A stretch of DNA of 34,198 nt from Rubrivivax sp. (GTDB lineage: Bacteria; Pseudomonadota; Gammaproteobacteria; Burkholderiales; Burkholderiaceae_C), in NCBI GenBank assembly GCA_026125665.1, contig JAHCKS010000058.1, positions 1-34,198 on the forward strand. Reading direction: 5' to 3'. Positions 1-12,071 of this stretch are shown in pieces (position 1 is the stretch's first letter; each line of letters opens with the position of its first letter). A program made the position numbers and the translations under genes. A model generated the notes under the pieces. It saw only the letters and a list, made by a program, of their open reading frames with translations. It was not told the DNA's origin and searched no databases.

Positions 1-1960
1 GGCGCAGCACCGCCAGATGCGCGGCGAAGGCCGCCGGCCACGCCCACGCGCCGCCGGCGGCCAGCGGCTGGCGCAAATCGATCAGCCACGCCAGCGCCGC
101 GACGGCGAGCAGCGGCGCGTGCAGCACCGCGGGCCAGCTCGCCATCGGCCAGGCCAGGCGCAGCGACAGAGCCATGAAGCCGAGCGCGAGTGCGCTGCCC
201 GCCGTGAGCCATGCCGCAGGCTCGTACGGCGCGGCCACGAACTGGTCGATCTGCAAGCCCGCGGTGGCGAGCGCCCACAGCGTGGCCCAGCCGACGAGCA
301 GCGGCTCGGCGATGCCCTCGCCGTGCATGCCCCGCCCGGCCGCGACGCCGCGGCGCACGGCGTGCGCGGCGAGCAGCGAGCCGGCGACGACGAGCGCGCC
401 GTTGAACAGGTAGGCGTTGAGCACCGTGGTCGGCGCGCCGTGCCGGTCCATCGCGTGCAGCAGCGTCGGTGCCGCCAGCATCAGCAGCAGGTAGCCGAAG
501 CCGCGCGCCAGCCGGCGCGACTGACGGAAGCCCAGCCACACCAGCCCCGCCCCTTCCAGCGCCCAGGCGCCGGCGGTGCTGCGTGCGTCGAGCCCGAACG
601 GGATCACCAGCGTGAGGAAGACGACGGCGATCGCCAGGCTCGACTCGAACACCACGCGCAGGTGGTCGCGCCGGCGCATGGCGGCGGCCAGCGCGACGTA
701 GAACGCGCCGAGCACGAGCGCCGAGACCGCGCTGCCGAACGGCCAGTGCCGCACCATGCCCAGCTGCAGCGCGAAGGTGAGGGTCGGCAGGCCGAAGAGC
801 AGGCTGCCGTTGACCCACTGCGCTTCCTTCGTCGGCCGCGCGCTGGCCGCCTCGCCGCCCTCGGCGGCCAGCCGGCGCGCCGGCAGCAGCAGCACGGCCG
901 TGAAGAGCAGGAAGAAGGCGACCAGGAAAGCCTGGCTGCTCGCGTAGTGCTCCGACCGGTACTGCAGCACGCCCCACAGGCTGCCGACACCGAAGGTGGC
1001 GACGAAGCCGACCAGGTTCAGCGCACGCCAGGTCTTGAACCAGGCGACGGCGGCGATGCCGAGGTCGAGCACCAGGTAGTAGCTGAACAGCGCCACGTGG
1101 TTGCCGCTGCCGGTGGAGACCAGCAGCGGCGTGGCGAAGCCGCCGAGCGCGCCGATCACCGCAAGCGAGCGCGCGTCCTGCAGCACGGCGAGCGCGGCGG
1201 CCAGCGCCGCCACCACCACCATCAACACGAACACCGGCAATGCCGGCAGCAGGTGGTAGGTACGGAAGGCGACGAAGAGCGTGAGGAACAGCACCGCCAC
1301 CGCGGCGCCTTGCAGCACCTGCGCATAGCCGGCGCGTGCGAGGCGCAGGCGCCAGCCGAAGGCGAGCAGCGCGATGGCGGCGGCGCCGATGCCCGCCAGG
1401 CGCCACTCGATCGGCAAGCGCACGTGTTCGCTCGCGAAGCGGGCGAGGAAGGCCAGGCCGACGAAGAGGATCGCCGCGCCGAGCTTGACGATGGTGTTGC
1501 CGCCGAAGAGCCAGGCCTTGATCGCCGCCAGCCGGTCGGGGCGCGGCGCGGCGGGCGAGGGCAGCGTCGCGGTCGGCTCGGCACGGCTCTCGGCACCGTG
1601 GCCTGCCATGGCCATTGCGGCCGGGTCGGCCGCGGCATCCGCCATCGTGACCGCGGCGGACTCGACGGCGGGCGCCGGTGTTGCGGAGGGTCCGGAGCCT
1701 GCGATGTCCACCTCCACTTCGGGCCCGGCGCGCAGCGCCGCAGCCTCGCCCACGGACACCCCGGCCGCGGGTGTCGCGGCGGTGGCTGGCCGATCCTGCG
1801 GCGGCGCAGCCAGCCGCCGCGTCAGCTCGGCGATGGCCGCCTGCTGCCGCTGCACGCGCACGAGCAGCCAGCCGAGCAGCGCGCCCACCGCGGCACCGAA
1901 GAAGCTGTCGCCCGCCGCGCCGCCGAGCAGCGCGCCGAGCACGATGGCGATGACGGGCAT
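1..1960 (-). CDS. DUF2339 multi-pass membrane protein, partial (3' end beyond the window)
   Basis: About 653 residues are visible and no stop codon is reached before base 1. The N-terminus has a glycine/alanine-rich hydrophobic segment (MPVIAIVLGALLGGAAGDSF) and a second short hydrophobic stretch. A low-complexity linker rich in Ala, Pro and Thr follows (about residues 50-140). The motif WLFGGNTIVKLGAAILFVGL then opens a long run of closely spaced transmembrane helices. This layout and the NTIVKLGAAILF-type motif are typical of DUF2339 integral membrane proteins, whose function is unknown. The chosen ATG (1958-1960) has AAAGGA almost touching it, so its ribosome site is poorly spaced and the start is uncertain. 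It lies 225 bases downstream of tgt on the same strand and may have its own promoter. Confidence 0.8.
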   Translation of the reverse strand, partial: MPVIAIVLGALLGGAAGDSFFGAAVGALLGWLLVRVQRQQAAIAELTRRLAAPPQDRPATAATPAAGVSVGEAAALRAGPEVEVDIAGSGPSATPAPAVESAAVTMADAAADPAAMAMAGHGAESRAEPTATLPSPAAPRPDRLAAIKAWLFGGNTIVKLGAAILFVGLAFLARFASEHVRLPIEWRLAGIGAAAIALLAFGWRLRLARAGYAQVLQGAAVAVLFLTLFVAFRTYHLLPALPVFVLMVVVAALAAALAVLQDARSLAVIGALGGFATPLLVSTGSGNHVALFSYYLVLDLGIAAVAWFKTWRALNLVGFVATFGVGSLWGVLQYRSEHYASSQAFLVAFFLLFTAVLLLPARRLAAEGGEAASARPTKEAQWVNGSLLFGLPTLTFALQLGMVRHWPFGSAVSALVLGAFYVALAAAMRRRDHLRVVFESSLAIAVVFLTLVIPFGLDARSTAGAWALEGAGLVWLGFRQSRRLARGFGYLLLMLAAPTLLHAMDRHGAPTTVLNAYLFNGALVVAGSLLAAHAVRRGVAAGRGMHGEGIAEPLLVGWATLWALATAGLQIDQFVAAPYEPAAWLTAGSALALGFMALSLRLAWPMASWPAVLHAPLLAVAALAWLIDLRQPLAAGGAWAWPAAFAAHLAVLR

Positions 1961-2185
1961 GTCCTTTGTCGTTCGTGGTCGTTCCGCGGCGCGACTCTAG
2001 CCGCGCGCGGCGCCCCCAGGGGTGCGGCGCGGCGGCGATGCGGCATCCCGCACATCAAGTAGCACGCCGTGCACCGCCCGGCATCACCGCGCCTCCCGCT
2101 GGGGGGGGTGCCGCCACGCCCGGCTCGGGGGCCGCGAGACCTCGGCCGAGCACGACAGGTGCGCGCGAGCGAAGGCCCCGGGCCT
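1961..2185. other. Intergenic region between tgt and the DUF2339 gene
   Basis: No coding sequence is supported here. Just upstream of the DUF2339 start there is a direct repeat of GTCGTTC (1968-1974 and 1978-1984), ten bases apart, which could be an operator. At the tgt end, GAAGGCCC and GGGCCTTC (2171-2178 and 2180-2187) form an inverted repeat that overlaps the tgt stop codon. It could be a transcription terminator, but no T-run follows it. Confidence 0.4.
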
Positions 2186-6795
<4,610 letters not shown>

Positions 6796-6833
6796 GTGTC
6801 CGTCACGGCCGGCCGGGATAATCCGCGCCGACC

Positions 6834-7502
6834 ATGATGGACGCACTGCCGCAACTCATCGACTTCATCCTGCACGTCGACGTCCATCTGCGCGAGTTCG
6901 TCGTTGCGCACGGGCACTGGGTCTACGCGCTGCTGTTCGCCATCATCTTCGTCGAGACCGGCGTCGTCGTGATGCCGTTCCTGCCGGGCGACTCGCTGCT
7001 GTTCGTCGTCGGCGCGCTGTGCGGCGTGGGGCTGATGCACCTCGCGCCGTCGATGGGGCTGCTCATCGTCGCCGCGGTGCTCGGCGACCAGCTCAACTAC
7101 AGCATCGGCCGCGCCGTGGGCCCGCGCGTGTGGGGCTGGGAGCACAGCCGCTGGTTCAACCGCCGCGCCTTCGAACAGGCGCATGCGTTCTACGAGCGCT
7201 ACGGCGGCATCACCATCGTCGCGGCGCGATTCATGCCCTTCCTGCGCACCTTCGTGCCCTTCGTCGCCGGCGTGGCCGAGATGACGCGCAGCAAGTTCAC
7301 CGGCTACAACGTCTCGGGTGCCGTGCTGTGGGTGGTGAGCCTCGTGGGCGCCGGATACCTCTTCGGCAACCTGCCGTGGGTGCAGGCGAACTTCAGCCTC
7401 ATCGTCTGGCTGATGATCATCGTGCCGGGGCTGCTGGCGATCGGCGGCGCCTGGCGGGCGCGCCGCAAGGCGCTCGCCGAGGAAGGCTCGGCGGCGGTGT
7501 GA
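6834..7502 (+). CDS. DedA-family inner membrane protein
   Basis: 222 residues with several hydrophobic helices. DedA proteins are SNARE-associated-Golgi-type membrane proteins; some act as lipid-carrier flippases and support membrane-potential homeostasis. Family marks: an acidic residue in the first hairpin ([19 protein letters not shown]), a [10 protein letters not shown] segment, and the conserved basic loop [20 protein letters not shown]. The C-terminus is a short basic tail ([10 protein letters not shown]). The start may be the ATG at 6834 or 6837. GATAAT at 6817-6822 resembles a -10 box and would give an almost leaderless mRNA, but no good -35 box is visible. It follows recG by 38 bases. 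The exact substrate is unknown. Confidence 0.92.
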   Translation: MMDALPQLIDFILHVDVHLREFVVAHGHWVYALLFAIIFVETGVVVMPFLPGDSLLFVVGALCGVGLMHLAPSMGLLIVAAVLGDQLNYSIGRAVGPRVWGWEHSRWFNRRAFEQAHAFYERYGGITIVAARFMPFLRTFVPFVAGVAEMTRSKFTGYNVSGAVLWVVSLVGAGYLFGNLPWVQANFSLIVWLMIIVPGLLAIGGAWRARRKALAEEGSAAV

Positions 7503-7514
7503 CTGCGCCTCACG

Positions 7515-7532
7515 GTCGACCGATCGGTTGAC
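7515..7532. repeat. 18-bp near-perfect palindrome
   Basis: GTCGACCGATCGGTTGAC differs from its own reverse complement at one symmetric position only. It begins 13 bases after the dedA stop codon. With such a short centre it is more like a protein-binding site or a cruciform than a terminator. Confidence 0.5.
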
Positions 7533-7567
7533 TGATCCGACAGGGCGCACTTCGCCGGTCAGTGGGA

Positions 7568-7603
7568 GGATCGGGACGGCGGGGTGCCCTGCCGTCCCGA
7601 TCC
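7568..7603. terminator. Strong hairpin, candidate two-way terminator
   Basis: Two 17-base arms, GGATCGGGACGGCGGGG (7568-7584) and CCCTGCCGTCCCGATCC (7587-7603), pair with one mismatch around a two-base centre. The stem is very stable and lies between converging genes. No T-run follows on either strand, so termination activity is inferred only. Confidence 0.5.
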
Positions 7604-7650
7604 GGCGCCCCCTGTGGTGTCCTCCGGTCGAAGACCGACGGTGGTGCCAC

Positions 7651-7737
7651 GCCAAGGACGCCGGGTGGTCGGCGTAGCTGCGAAGCTGGGCCGCTCGAAG
7701 AGGACATTCGCGGAGCCGACCACCCGGCGGCCTTGGC
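7651..7737. repeat. Long inverted repeat (23-base arms, 41-base spacer)
   Basis: Bases 7651-7673 and 7715-7737 are reverse complements with one mismatch. The core of the left arm reads CGCCGGGTGGTCGGC (7659-7673). The 41-base spacer contains GAAGAGGACATTCG. The structure resembles an extragenic repeat, a small mobile palindrome, or the stem of an untranslated RNA. Copies elsewhere in the genome would be needed to decide, and none is present in this window. Confidence 0.6.
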
Positions 7738-7799
7738 GCGCCACGACGTGGATGTGCGAATCGCGACGAGTGCCGCTGCGCCGCCCCAGCGCAGCAGCC

Positions 7800-10700
7800 T
7801 CAGAACGCCTGTCCCACCGTGAGATACCCGCGCGTGCGGCTGCGCCCGGCGATCGGGTCGAGCGCATGGCCGACGCCCAGCCGCAGGTCGATCGCCAGCG
7901 CGTACAGCAGCTTCGCCTCGCCGCGCAGCTCGAGGCCGACGCCGCGGCGGTAGTCATCCGGGTTGTCGCGGCCGGCGGCCCACGCCGCGCCGATGTCGAA
8001 GAACAAGGTGGCGGCAAGCCGGTTGATCCCGAGCGCCGGCACCATGCCGTGGCGGTCGATGTCCACCAGCGGCATGCGCCACTCGACGGTCGCCAGGCGC
8101 GCCTGCTGGCCGAGCAGCTCGGGCTCGTCGCCACGGTAGCCGCGCAGGGCGATCTCGCGGTTGTTCAGCGCGAAGCCGATGCCGCGCCCGGCCTCGGTGG
8201 CGCCGCCGAGCTGGAACGGGCGCGTCGACCGGCGCGCGCGCGCCTCGGTCAGCCGCAACGCCAGCACGCCGCGGCCGATGCCCATGTACGCCTTGGCGTC
8301 GGCGCGCACGACGAGGCCGTCGTAGTCGGGCGCCGCGTCGCTCGCGCTGCCCTGGAAGGGCTTGTACGACTCGCCGCGCAGCGTCAGCTTCAGGCCGCGG
8401 TTGGCACCGTCGCTGTACCAGTTGCCGGCGCGGCTGTCGACGTCCGCGAGCAGCGCCGCGATGCGCTCGTCCTGCGGGCGCGCCACGGCGCCGCTGGCCA
8501 CCGTCACGCGCTCGATGCGGTCCAGCGCCGCGCCGATACCCACCGTGACGCGGTGCGCGAGGCTGTTCAGCCCCGGCACCGGGAAGAGGCTCAGCCACTG
8601 CGCCTGCAGCTCGCGGTCGTAGAGCGTCGTCTCCTCGTCGCCGTCGCTGCCCGTCCAGGCGCGCGCGACGAGCGTGCGGTCGAGCGCCAGGCCGTGGCGG
8701 CCGCGGAAGATGTACTCGATGCCACCCAGCCACTCACGCTGCGATGTCTCGACCTGCAGGTAGGCGGCGTACGCGTGCCAGCCGACGGCGTCCGCGCCCG
8801 ACGTGCTGGCCCCGTAGGCGGTGAGGCCGCGGTCGGCGACGAGGCTCGGGAACCACGAGCGCGGGTACAGCGTGCGCAGCGCCGAATAGGGCTGCGCCGG
8901 GCCGAGCTCGGCCGCGCCGCCGCTGCCGGCTTGCGCGCCGGTGGCCGGCACGGCCGGCCTCTGCGCCACGGCGGCCCGCTCCTGCAGCGGCGGCGCGGCC
9001 GCCATCAGCCGCAGCTCGTAGCCCTGCGTGCCGATCGTCACCAGCGCCAGCGATCCGTCCGGCGCGCTGCCCGCGTGCGCCACCACCGCGGTGTGGCTGT
9101 GCGTCAGCCGCTGCCAGCGGCCGGGGCTCGTCAGGCGCCAGGCGTTGGCCACGCCGCCGTCGACCGCCACCATCTCCAGCCCGGCCGGGCCGTGGCGCAG
9201 GTTGCTGATCGGCGCGTCGTGCGCGAGGCGCAGCACCGGCGCGGCGCCGGCGGCCGCGGTGTCGAGCTCGAGGATGCGCCAGTCGCCTTCGCGCCTGGTC
9301 ACCAGATGCAGCGTGCGGCCGTCGGGAGCCAGCGCGATGTCGAGCAGATCGGTGCCTTCGGGCGGCGCGTAGAGCACCCGCGGCTCGGCGCGCGCGCCCG
9401 GCGTCAGGCGCACGAGCCGCGTCAGGCCGCCTTCGAGCTGGATGGCGGCGAGGTCGCCGGTGGGCGCCGTCGTCGCCGTGACGCCGCCGCTGGCGCTGCG
9501 CGTCGCGCCCAGCTGCACGGCGCGCCGAAGATGCGCGCAATGCGTGAGCTGCGTAAGGCGCGAGCCCTGCAGCCGATACACGTCGTAGGCCAGGTAGTAG
9601 CCGCGGCAGATGTCGGGCTGCATCACGAGCACGCTGCCGTCGGCGCCGGCTTCGAGACGCGCACCGCGCAGCACGGTGGCGATGCGCTCGCGCTTCAAGC
9701 CGCCGGCACCGCCGGCCGGGTCGCGCCGCAACCGCTCGATGCGCGGCGCGCCGAGGCCGTCGTCCACCACCGCGAGCACGCTGCCGTCGGGCTGCGAGGC
9801 GAGCGAGGGCAGGTCGAAGATCGGCCCGAGCACGCGCTCGCCAGCCGCCTCGGGCACACGCTCGATCGGTGCGGCGCGCGCCGCCACCTGCTCGTGCAGG
9901 TCGGCCAGGAACTCGTCCCACAGGACGTCCATCGTCTTGCCGGTGGCACCCCAGGGCATGCTGTGCAGGCGCGGCGCGAAGCCGATGTTGCCGCTGTACT
10001 GCTCGACCATCTCCTGCGCCTTGCCCGGGCCGTAGCGGCGGTGCACGAAGTCGAGGAAGTAGGCGCCGTAGAGATACTGCTTGGAAAGCGGCAGCGCGCG
10101 ACCGTCGGCGTTGATCTCCGCGAGCTTGATGAAGCCGCGCCTGCGCTCGGCGCGCAGCCAGGCCTCGAACCAGGGGCCCTTCAGGCGGCCGCGGCCGGCG
10201 CCGGCCTTGTCGCGGTCGCTCTCCTCCCACACCGCCAGGCCCTCGAGCATCCAGCCCGGGTTGAAGAGGTTGGGCACGAACCAGGCGATGCGGCCGAAGA
10301 TCGCCTGCAGCACGCGCGGTGCGCCGCGTACCTTGTCCAGGTGCACGGCGTGCGTCAGCTCGTGCACCAGCAGCAGGTCGAGCCAGGCGCTGTTGTCGAG
10401 CAGCTCGCCTTCGTCGGGCGGCGCGAGGAACACGCCGACGAGGTTGAACGGCAGCGGCGTCGAGAAGCCGTTGGCGAGGTCGATCTCCGAGTAGAGGACC
10501 ACTTCGATGCGGCTCTTCGGCTCCCAGGCAAGCCCTTGCGTCACGCGTGGCCAGGCGCGCTCGGCGGCACGCGCCACCGCTTCGGCCTGGCGGCGCTGCG
10601 CGGCACGGTAGTGGATGCGGAAGTGCGGGCTCGACGCCGTCTCCCAGCGCGGGCCGGGGTCGGCCGCCTGGGCACGCACCGCGGCCGGGAGCACGAGCCC

Positions 10701-10835
10701 TGCCAGCAGGCCCAGCATCAGCGCGAGGGCGAGGCGCCGAAGGGCATCGAGGTGCCACGCGGAGCGCGAGGCGAGGTGTGAGGCGAGGTCGGGGCGCGGG
10801 GCCCTCGCGCCGCGCGGCGACGGCCATTCGGTCAT
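7800..10835 (-). CDS. Exported metallopeptidase fused to a beta-propeller and an outer-membrane beta-barrel
   Basis: 1011 residues. A long basic N-region and a hydrophobic segment (ALALMLGLLAGLVLPAAVRA, about residues 36-55) form a signal peptide. A gluzincin-type zinc peptidase follows: HELTH (158-162) with the third ligand Glu198 in WMLEGLAVWEES. Residues of about 330-650 look like a TolB/WD-type propeller, with repeats such as ALAPDGRTLHLVTR and GSAPDGSLALVT. The last 350 or so residues alternate polar and apolar strands and end in GYLTVGQAF, with a terminal Phe as in outer-membrane barrels of the Omp85/BamA type. The start ATG (10833-10835) has GGAGAG about eight bases upstream, which excludes the longer frame reaching 10949. 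Substrate and role are unknown. I infer a barrel-anchored periplasmic or surface protease. Confidence 0.82.
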   Translation of the reverse strand: MTEWPSPRGARAPRPDLASHLASRSAWHLDALRRLALALMLGLLAGLVLPAAVRAQAADPGPRWETASSPHFRIHYRAAQRRQAEAVARAAERAWPRVTQGLAWEPKSRIEVVLYSEIDLANGFSTPLPFNLVGVFLAPPDEGELLDNSAWLDLLLVHELTHAVHLDKVRGAPRVLQAIFGRIAWFVPNLFNPGWMLEGLAVWEESDRDKAGAGRGRLKGPWFEAWLRAERRRGFIKLAEINADGRALPLSKQYLYGAYFLDFVHRRYGPGKAQEMVEQYSGNIGFAPRLHSMPWGATGKTMDVLWDEFLADLHEQVAARAAPIERVPEAAGERVLGPIFDLPSLASQPDGSVLAVVDDGLGAPRIERLRRDPAGGAGGLKRERIATVLRGARLEAGADGSVLVMQPDICRGYYLAYDVYRLQGSRLTQLTHCAHLRRAVQLGATRSASGGVTATTAPTGDLAAIQLEGGLTRLVRLTPGARAEPRVLYAPPEGTDLLDIALAPDGRTLHLVTRREGDWRILELDTAAAGAAPVLRLAHDAPISNLRHGPAGLEMVAVDGGVANAWRLTSPGRWQRLTHSHTAVVAHAGSAPDGSLALVTIGTQGYELRLMAAAPPLQERAAVAQRPAVPATGAQAGSGGAAELGPAQPYSALRTLYPRSWFPSLVADRGLTAYGASTSGADAVGWHAYAAYLQVETSQREWLGGIEYIFRGRHGLALDRTLVARAWTGSDGDEETTLYDRELQAQWLSLFPVPGLNSLAHRVTVGIGAALDRIERVTVASGAVARPQDERIAALLADVDSRAGNWYSDGANRGLKLTLRGESYKPFQGSASDAAPDYDGLVVRADAKAYMGIGRGVLALRLTEARARRSTRPFQLGGATEAGRGIGFALNNREIALRGYRGDEPELLGQQARLATVEWRMPLVDIDRHGMVPALGINRLAATLFFDIGAAWAAGRDNPDDYRRGVGLELRGEAKLLYALAIDLRLGVGHALDPIAGRSRTRGYLTVGQAF

Positions 10836-10899
10836 CGTTGTCTCTCCCATGGCGCCGGACGCCGGCATCCGCCCGACCCGCCCGGTCGCATACCGTTCT

Positions 10900-11484
10900 T
10901 CAGGGTTCTTCTCGCGAACGCGCCAGGCGCTCGCTCTTCCAGTAGACATCGTCGCCGCCCAGGCCGTCGAGGTTGGCGCGGTTGAGCACGCGCGCCAGCA
11001 CGAACATCAGGTCCGACAGGCGGTTGAGGTACTGGCGCGGTGCGTCGTTCACCGCCTCGCCGGCGGCGGCCAGCGCCACCAGCGAACGCTCGGCGCGGCG
11101 GGCGATGGTGCGGCTGACGTGCGCGAGCGCTGCGCTGCGCGTGCCCGCCGGCAGGATGAACTCCGCCAGCCGCGGCAGCGCGGCGTTGTGGCGCGCCAGT
11201 GCCGCGTCGAGCCCGGCCACGGCCTCGGCCGTCACCAGGCTGTAGCCGGGGATGGAGAGCTCGCCGCCGAGGTTGAAGAGCTCGTGCTGCACGGTGACGA
11301 GCAGGTCGCGCACGTCGGCCGGCAGCGGCTCGGCCAGCAGCACGCCGAGGCTGGAGTTGAGCTCGTCGACGTCGCCCATCGCGGCGACGCGCCGGTGGTC
11401 CTTGCCCACCCGCGTGCCGTCACCGAGGCCGGTGGTACCGTCGTCGCCGGTGCGGGTGGCGATCTGCGTCAGGCGGTTGGACAT
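10900..11484 (-). CDS. pduO: Cob(I)alamin adenosyltransferase, PduO type
   Basis: 194 residues. It transfers the adenosyl group of ATP to the cobalt of cob(I)alamin or cob(I)yrinic acid diamide, making coenzyme B12. PduO-type marks: the N-terminal ATP-binding motif TRTGDDGTTGLGDGTRVGK; DELNSSLGVLLAE; FNLGGELS; FILPAGTRSAALAHVSRTI followed by ARRAERSL; and YLNRLSDLMFVLAR. The start at MSNRLTQI is preferred over the ATG four codons upstream because the family begins with a short lead before the TRTGD motif. No other cobalamin gene is in the window, so it may serve salvage. It lies 105 bases downstream of the small unknown gene on the same strand and may be cotranscribed with it. Confidence 0.93.
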   Translation of the reverse strand: MSNRLTQIATRTGDDGTTGLGDGTRVGKDHRRVAAMGDVDELNSSLGVLLAEPLPADVRDLLVTVQHELFNLGGELSIPGYSLVTAEAVAGLDAALARHNAALPRLAEFILPAGTRSAALAHVSRTIARRAERSLVALAAAGEAVNDAPRQYLNRLSDLMFVLARVLNRANLDGLGGDDVYWKSERLARSREEP

Positions 11485-11560
11485 GGCGAGCCGCATTCTC
11501 GCCGCTGGCGGCGCCGACGACGGGGCCCGCCGGTGTCCGCTTGTTCGCCGCCGGCGCTGC

Positions 11561-11580
11561 CGCGCCGCCCGGCGGGCGCG
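11561..11580. repeat. GC hairpin after the small unknown gene
   Basis: CGCGCC (11561-11566) and GGCGCG (11575-11580) pair around an eight-base loop, just after the stop of the 104-residue gene and before the adenosyltransferase. It could be a weak terminator or attenuator. No T-run is present. Confidence 0.3.
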
Positions 11581-11589
11581 CGCGACGGC

Positions 11590-11904
11590 TCAGCCGACCA
11601 GGCGCACCGCCAGCCGCTCCAGCAGCGGGCGCTGGCGCCAGGCCGCGAACGCCCGGTCGGCGAAGTCGCGGCCGCGCTCGGTGAGGCGGAAGTAGTGCAC
11701 GTGCTCGAAGCCTTCCGGGTTCTCGTACTCGGCGACGAGCTCGTAGCGCAGCAGCGGGTCGTAGGCGGAGAACACGCGGCCACCGTCCACCGCCCAGCTC
11801 CCGGCGTGGTCGCCGGCCTGCACGAGCACGTGTCCGCGGCGCATCGCACGCAGCACGTCGATGAACTCGCCCCGGTCGGGGATGACGGCATTGGCGTGAG
11901 CCAT
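11590..11904 (-). CDS. Small protein of unknown function (104 residues)
   Basis: I do not recognise this protein. It starts at an ATG (11902-11904) with AGGAG eight bases upstream, which supports real translation. It has no signal peptide, membrane helix or cysteines. It is mixed charged and aromatic, with HVLVQAGDHAGSWAVDGGR near the middle, LLRYELVAEYENPEGFEHVH and, near the end, FRLTERGRDFADRAF. The LTERGRDF-type segment resembles the end of winged-helix DNA-binding domains, but that similarity is weak and I do not claim it as function. It is divergent from the flavoprotein at 12072 and upstream of the adenosyltransferase. Confidence 0.75.
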   Translation of the reverse strand: MAHANAVIPDRGEFIDVLRAMRRGHVLVQAGDHAGSWAVDGGRVFSAYDPLLRYELVAEYENPEGFEHVHYFRLTERGRDFADRAFAAWRQRPLLERLAVRLVG

Positions 11905-12007
11905 GACGGGCACTCCTGCGGCGAAGCTTGGGCGAGTGCATCTTGCAGGGCAATCCCCCAGGGGTTGGAAAGGAGATGCGGCGCCGCGGCAGGGCAGTTC
12001 CACCGCC

Positions 12008-12036
12008 TTCGTGGTCACACCCGTCCTCCCTAGAAT
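12008..12036 (+). promoter_or_regulatory. Possible sigma-70 promoter for the flavoprotein gene
   Basis: TAGAAT (12031-12036) matches five of six -10 positions. A weak TTCGTG (12008-12013) stands 17 bases before it. The ATG lies 35 bases downstream, with GGAGAG directly before it. The -35 match is poor, so this is tentative. Confidence 0.3.
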
Positions 12037-12071
12037 GGAACGCGCTTGGGCGCTACCCTGGAGAGCCGGCG

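Larger units (their letters stand above)
7503..7799. other. Gene-free convergent region rich in inverted repeats
   Basis: This stretch lies between dedA (+) and the peptidase gene (-), and no reading frame in it looks genuine. It holds three inverted repeats, listed separately, plus a small hairpin CGGTC-GAA-GACCG (7625-7637). The position between two converging genes suits two-way transcription termination. The long, spaced third repeat looks more like a dispersed extragenic element. Confidence 0.6.

Noticed and set aside
17-2062. A 681-codon plus-strand frame across the DUF2339 gene
   Set aside because: Low-complexity Arg/Gln/His-rich translation with no recognisable motif. The minus strand encodes a coherent membrane protein over the same bases.
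7584-10781. A 1065-codon plus-strand frame opposite the peptidase-barrel gene
   Set aside because: Arg/Ala/His-rich translation without motifs. The minus-strand protein has a signal peptide, HELTH site and barrel end.
10836-10949. Longer peptidase start reaching 10949
   Set aside because: It would overlap the end of the adenosyltransferase gene and bypass the good GGAGAG-ATG at 10835.
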